From contig QHUV01000040.1 in NCBI GenBank assembly GCA_003222065.1, positions 1 to 10,101 of the forward strand: a stretch of 10,101 nucleotides of DNA, given 5' to 3'. Below the pieces are notes generated by a model. It was not told where the DNA came from. It worked only from the letters and a program-made list of their open reading frames with translations, and did no database searches. The DNA is from Gemmatimonadota bacterium. Its GTDB lineage: Bacteria > Gemmatimonadota > Gemmatimonadetes > Gemmatimonadales > Gemmatimonadaceae. The position numbers and the translations under genes were made by a program. Shown in pieces: positions 7,740 through 10,101 of the stretch (its first letter is position 1; every line of letters begins with the position of its first letter).

Positions 7740-8239
7740 TTCGCGTTTGCATCGATGATCTTGCGTTCTTCGACGGAGAGGCAATCGTCCGGCCGGTGAA
7801 CGAAGATCTCGGTGCGACGACGCCGCTCCTGCGTCGTCTCGAGCTGGCCGCGGGAACCCAATTGCACAATCAAATTCGCCTTCAGGAGCCGCTGCCCGTG
7901 GGCGCGGCGATCGTGACGTCCGCAGGCGAGCTGTCGGTCGAACTGCTCGTCCACGCCGTCGTCATGGGCCGCACCGAGCCCGTTACGGCTGACACCGTGC
8001 GCCGCGCGCTCACCAGTGCGCTCCAGCGAGTGACGTCCTGGCAGATCAAGAACGTCGCAATCCCCCCGTTTGGACTCGGCGCGGGCAATCTCGAGATCGA
8101 CGAGAGTGCGCAGGTCATGCTGAGCGTCATCGGCCAACACATGCGGGGCGCGCGCTATCCGGAGGAGATCACGCTCATTGCCGAGACTCCCGAAGAGGAA
8201 CGGGTGCTCGCCGCGGCGCTTCAGCGGAGCGGCTTGTGA
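7736..8239 (+). CDS. divergent macro-domain protein
   Basis: A 167-residue single-domain protein that I read as a macro domain, the fold that binds or removes ADP-ribose. IDDLAFFDGEAIV (6-18) fits the usual GDI...AIV start, with D8 at the adenine-contact position. VGAAIVTSAGELSVELLVHA (55-74) and NVAIPPFGLGAGNLEIDESA (106-125) fit the family's second strand and phosphate-binding glycine loop. The catalytic loop is unusual: where hydrolases have NAAN...GGGV, this protein has RPVN (19-22) then GATTPLLRR (26-34). N22 is kept, but the first Asn and the glycine run are gone. It may therefore bind a nucleotide without hydrolysing ADP-ribose. It starts at GTG overlapping the TPR gene's stop and its own stop overlaps the transglutaminase start, both as GTGA. 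Confidence 0.75.
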   Translation: MIRVCIDDLAFFDGEAIVRPVNEDLGATTPLLRRLELAAGTQLHNQIRLQEPLPVGAAIVTSAGELSVELLVHAVVMGRTEPVTADTVRRALTSALQRVTSWQIKNVAIPPFGLGAGNLEIDESAQVMLSVIGQHMRGARYPEEITLIAETPEEERVLAAALQRSGL

Positions 8240-9813
8240 GCGCTCGTCGCCTGACGAGTCCGCGCGCCCTCGCGGCGGTGCTCGTCCTCCTCCTCTGGAG
8301 CGGCGGGCTCGGCTTCCTCGTTAGGCGCGAATACTTCCGCCCGAACACGGAACGCCTCGCCGAAGCGGCGACGCGCGTCTCGCCGGGTGCGGTGTATTTC
8401 GCCGTCATGCAAGGCAACCGGCAGATCGGCTTCGCGTCGTCGTCGATCGACACGGCGACGACGACTATCTCCGTCGACGACTATCTCGTCGCCGATCTCC
8501 CGGTCGGAGGCCGGACGCATCGCGCGTCGGCGCGCACGCATGTGGTGCTTACGCGCGCGCTGCACACGAAGGCCTTCGCCGTCACCTTCGAGGGAGACGC
8601 GGGACCGATCGTGGCGCGAGGACGTGTCGTCGGTGACTCGCTGCTCATCCTCATGCTCGCCACGGGAGGCAACACACCGGTCGATACGCAGCGCATAAAG
8701 CTGTCCGGACCGATTCTGCTGCCGACGCTCGTGCCGCTCGCCGTGGCGTTAGGCGAGTCGCCGGCGGTGGGCAAGCGGTTCACGCTTCCCGTCTTCGATC
8801 CGGTCGGTCTGTCGCCGCGGACGGTCGCATTCAGAATTGCCGCCGAGTCCAGCTTCGTGGTCAATGACAGCTCCGCGCTCGATCGGGCCACCGGCACGTG
8901 GCGTGGGGTGCAGCCCGATACCTTGCATGCGTTCAGAGTCGTCACCGGCACCGGCGCCGGGGCGGCGGGATTCTCCGGCTGGATCGACGAGCAGGGTCGC
9001 GTTGTCCAAACCTCGCAGCTCGGCTTCGATCTGCGTCGTCTGCCGTACGAGGTTGCATTCGAGAATTGGCGGCTGGCGACGGCAAACGGAGCGGGCGCGA
9101 CATCGGCCGTGACGCAGGACCGTGACATTCTCGAGACGACGGCGATCGGGGCCAATCGGCATCTCGACGCAAGCATCTCGTCGCTACGCGTCACGTTAGG
9201 CGGCGCCGATCTGCGCGGCTTCGATACGAGGAGCCCTCGCCAGACTCAGCGCGGGGACACGTTGATCGTTACCCGCGAGCCAGCCGTGGCTTTCGACGCC
9301 GCCTACCTCCTGCCCGACGGCGGCCGGCGCATCATGCCGGAGCTCACGATGGCCGAGCCGCTCGTCCAGAGCAATCACCCGGAGATCGTCCGCCTCGCGC
9401 AACGGCTCTCGCGCGGCCAGCGCGATCCGCGCGTCGTCGCCGAGCGAATCAATAAATGGGTTTACGATTCGCTCGCGAAACGAATCACGTTCGGCATTCC
9501 GAGCGCGCTTCAAGTCCTACGCGCACGCGCCGGCGATTGCAACGAGCACGCCCAGCTGTTCGTTGCGCTAGCGCGCGCCGCGGGTATTCCCGCGCGCGTC
9601 GACGCCGGGCTCGCGTACATCCACGGGAAGTTCTACTACCACGCCTGGCCGGAGATTTATCTGCGCGAGTGGGTGTCCGTCGACCCGACGTTCGGCCAGT
9701 TCCCGGCGGACGCGGCGCATCTGCGCTTTACCGTTGGCGGCTTGGGACGTCAGGCGGAGATGATTCGTCTGATGGGAAGACTCCGCATCGACGTAGTCGG
9801 AGAAGGATCTTGA
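8236..9813 (+). CDS. membrane-anchored transglutaminase-like protein
   Basis: A 525-residue protein with one N-terminal membrane segment (about 11-29, after MSARR) and no obvious signal-peptidase site, so the bulk is probably periplasmic. Residues 50-290 form a large beta-rich domain starting AVYFAVMQGNRQIGFASSSI and including FTLPVFDPVGLSP (182-194) and SGWIDEQGRVVQTSQLGFDL (247-266), a layout I recall from other bacterial transglutaminase-like proteins. The C-terminal domain (about 380-490) carries the cysteine-protease-type triad: C435 in AGDCNEHAQLF, H469 in YYHAWPEI and D483 in SVDPTFGQ. Members of this fold act as proteases, amidases or cross-linking enzymes; the substrate is unknown. 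Its GTG start overlaps the macro gene's stop, and an ABC ATPase gene follows after a hairpin repeat, an arrangement that suggests export or processing at the envelope. Confidence 0.87.
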   Translation: MSARRLTSPRALAAVLVLLLWSGGLGFLVRREYFRPNTERLAEAATRVSPGAVYFAVMQGNRQIGFASSSIDTATTTISVDDYLVADLPVGGRTHRASARTHVVLTRALHTKAFAVTFEGDAGPIVARGRVVGDSLLILMLATGGNTPVDTQRIKLSGPILLPTLVPLAVALGESPAVGKRFTLPVFDPVGLSPRTVAFRIAAESSFVVNDSSALDRATGTWRGVQPDTLHAFRVVTGTGAGAAGFSGWIDEQGRVVQTSQLGFDLRRLPYEVAFENWRLATANGAGATSAVTQDRDILETTAIGANRHLDASISSLRVTLGGADLRGFDTRSPRQTQRGDTLIVTREPAVAFDAAYLLPDGGRRIMPELTMAEPLVQSNHPEIVRLAQRLSRGQRDPRVVAERINKWVYDSLAKRITFGIPSALQVLRARAGDCNEHAQLFVALARAAGIPARVDAGLAYIHGKFYYHAWPEIYLREWVSVDPTFGQFPADAAHLRFTVGGLGRQAEMIRLMGRLRIDVVGEGS

Positions 9814-9818
9814 AACAA

Positions 9819-9879
9819 AGGTGCTAGGTGATAGGTGCTAGGTGTTAGCACAGTCGCTCGCACCTAACACCTAGCACCT
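9819..9879. repeat. inverted arrays of a 7-bp unit (AGGTGNT), perfect 16-bp stem
   Basis: The left side consists of four heptamers in tandem: AGGTGCT (9819), AGGTGAT (9826), AGGTGCT (9833), AGGTGTT (9840). The right side (9860-9879) on the opposite strand reads AGGTGCT, AGGTGTT, AGGTGC. Positions 9833-9848 and 9864-9879 form a perfect 16-bp stem around a 15-base loop. The right arm ends 3 bp before the ABC ATPase start codon and the left begins 5 bp after the transglutaminase stop, so the repeat fills the gap. No T-tract follows. Confidence 0.9.
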
Positions 9880-9882
9880 CAG

Positions 9883-10101
9883 ATGATCCGCCTTACAGCG
9901 CTCTCCAAGCGTTACGGTTCTTTCACTGCCGTCAACGGCATCGATCTCTCCGTGCCGCACGGTGAGCTCTTCGGCTTCCTCGGGCCTAACGGCGCCGGGA
10001 AGACGACAACCCTCCGGATGATCGCCGGCATCCTGCGGCCGACCGCCGGGCGCATCGAGATCGCGGGCATCGACATCGTCGTTGATCCGAGCGCGGCGAA
10101 A
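9883..10101 (+). CDS. ABC transporter ATP-binding protein, N-terminal part
   Basis: The first 73 residues of a cytosolic ABC ATPase are present; the rest lies beyond the window. The A-loop region LSKRYGSFTAVNGIDLSV (7-24) precedes Walker A GPNGAGKTTT (34-43), then LRMIAGILRPTAGRIEIAGI (44-63). The pattern is that of exporters of the ABC-2/CcmA/NodI type, which work with a separate permease, rather than of uptake systems. The ATG at 9883 is chosen for a standard N-terminus; a hairpin repeat ends 3 bp before it, and there is no Shine-Dalgarno outside the repeat. It follows the transglutaminase-like gene on the same strand, so a functional link through export is possible, but the signature motif, partner permease and substrate cannot be seen. 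Confidence 0.92.
   Translation, partial: MIRLTALSKRYGSFTAVNGIDLSVPHGELFGFLGPNGAGKTTTLRMIAGILRPTAGRIEIAGIDIVVDPSAAK

Noticed and set aside
8481..9194. 237-residue minus-strand open frame within the transglutaminase-like gene
   Set aside because: The opposite strand encodes a protein with a clear catalytic triad and coupled start; this frame has low-complexity R/S/T/P composition.
9819..9879. Intrinsic terminator or CRISPR-like array
   Set aside because: The stem is not followed by a T-tract on either strand, and the 7-bp units have no spacers, so it is neither a canonical terminator nor a CRISPR.

Overview
The window is GC-rich, densely coding bacterial chromosome. Gene content (separate alpha and beta subunits of an iron-sulfur L-serine dehydratase, YbjN-like/PspA pair, CutA, a transglutaminase-like protein followed by an ABC ATPase) and the style of the intergenic repeats suggest Gemmatimonadota or a similar soil phylum. 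That placement is inference; no rRNA or other phylogenetic marker is present apart from uvrA.

Minus-strand half (1-6499). Read in the direction of transcription: uvrA (947 aa, complete), then sdaAB and sdaAA (beta and alpha subunits of L-serine dehydratase), then a 170-bp gap, then a tight three-gene cluster of a YbjN-like small protein, PspA, and an AI-2E family membrane transporter that runs off the left edge. The last three are probably one envelope-stress operon: spacing is 12 bp, then a TTGA stop/start overlap. A 14-bp perfect palindrome lies just upstream of it.

Plus-strand half (6622-10101), divergent from uvrA: cutA, a six-repeat TPR protein, a divergent macro-domain protein and a membrane-anchored transglutaminase-like protein are packed with a 2-bp gap and two GTGA overlaps, so they look like one co-translated unit. 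After a hairpin repeat comes the start of an ABC transporter ATPase cut by the right edge.

Three of the intergenic gaps carry the same kind of structure: arrays of 7-bp units (AGGTGNT or GCGYAGA) arranged as inverted repeats. A fourth gap holds a different, GTCATCC-type repeat. Several of these abut start or stop codons, and one appears to separate cutA from its Shine-Dalgarno sequence. Independently, the heptamer GTTAGGC recurs inside genes in several codon phases and forces rare codons, so it looks like a DNA-level motif. No RNA genes, CRISPR array, insertion sequence or prophage was seen, and no gene-free stretch exceeds 300 bp.
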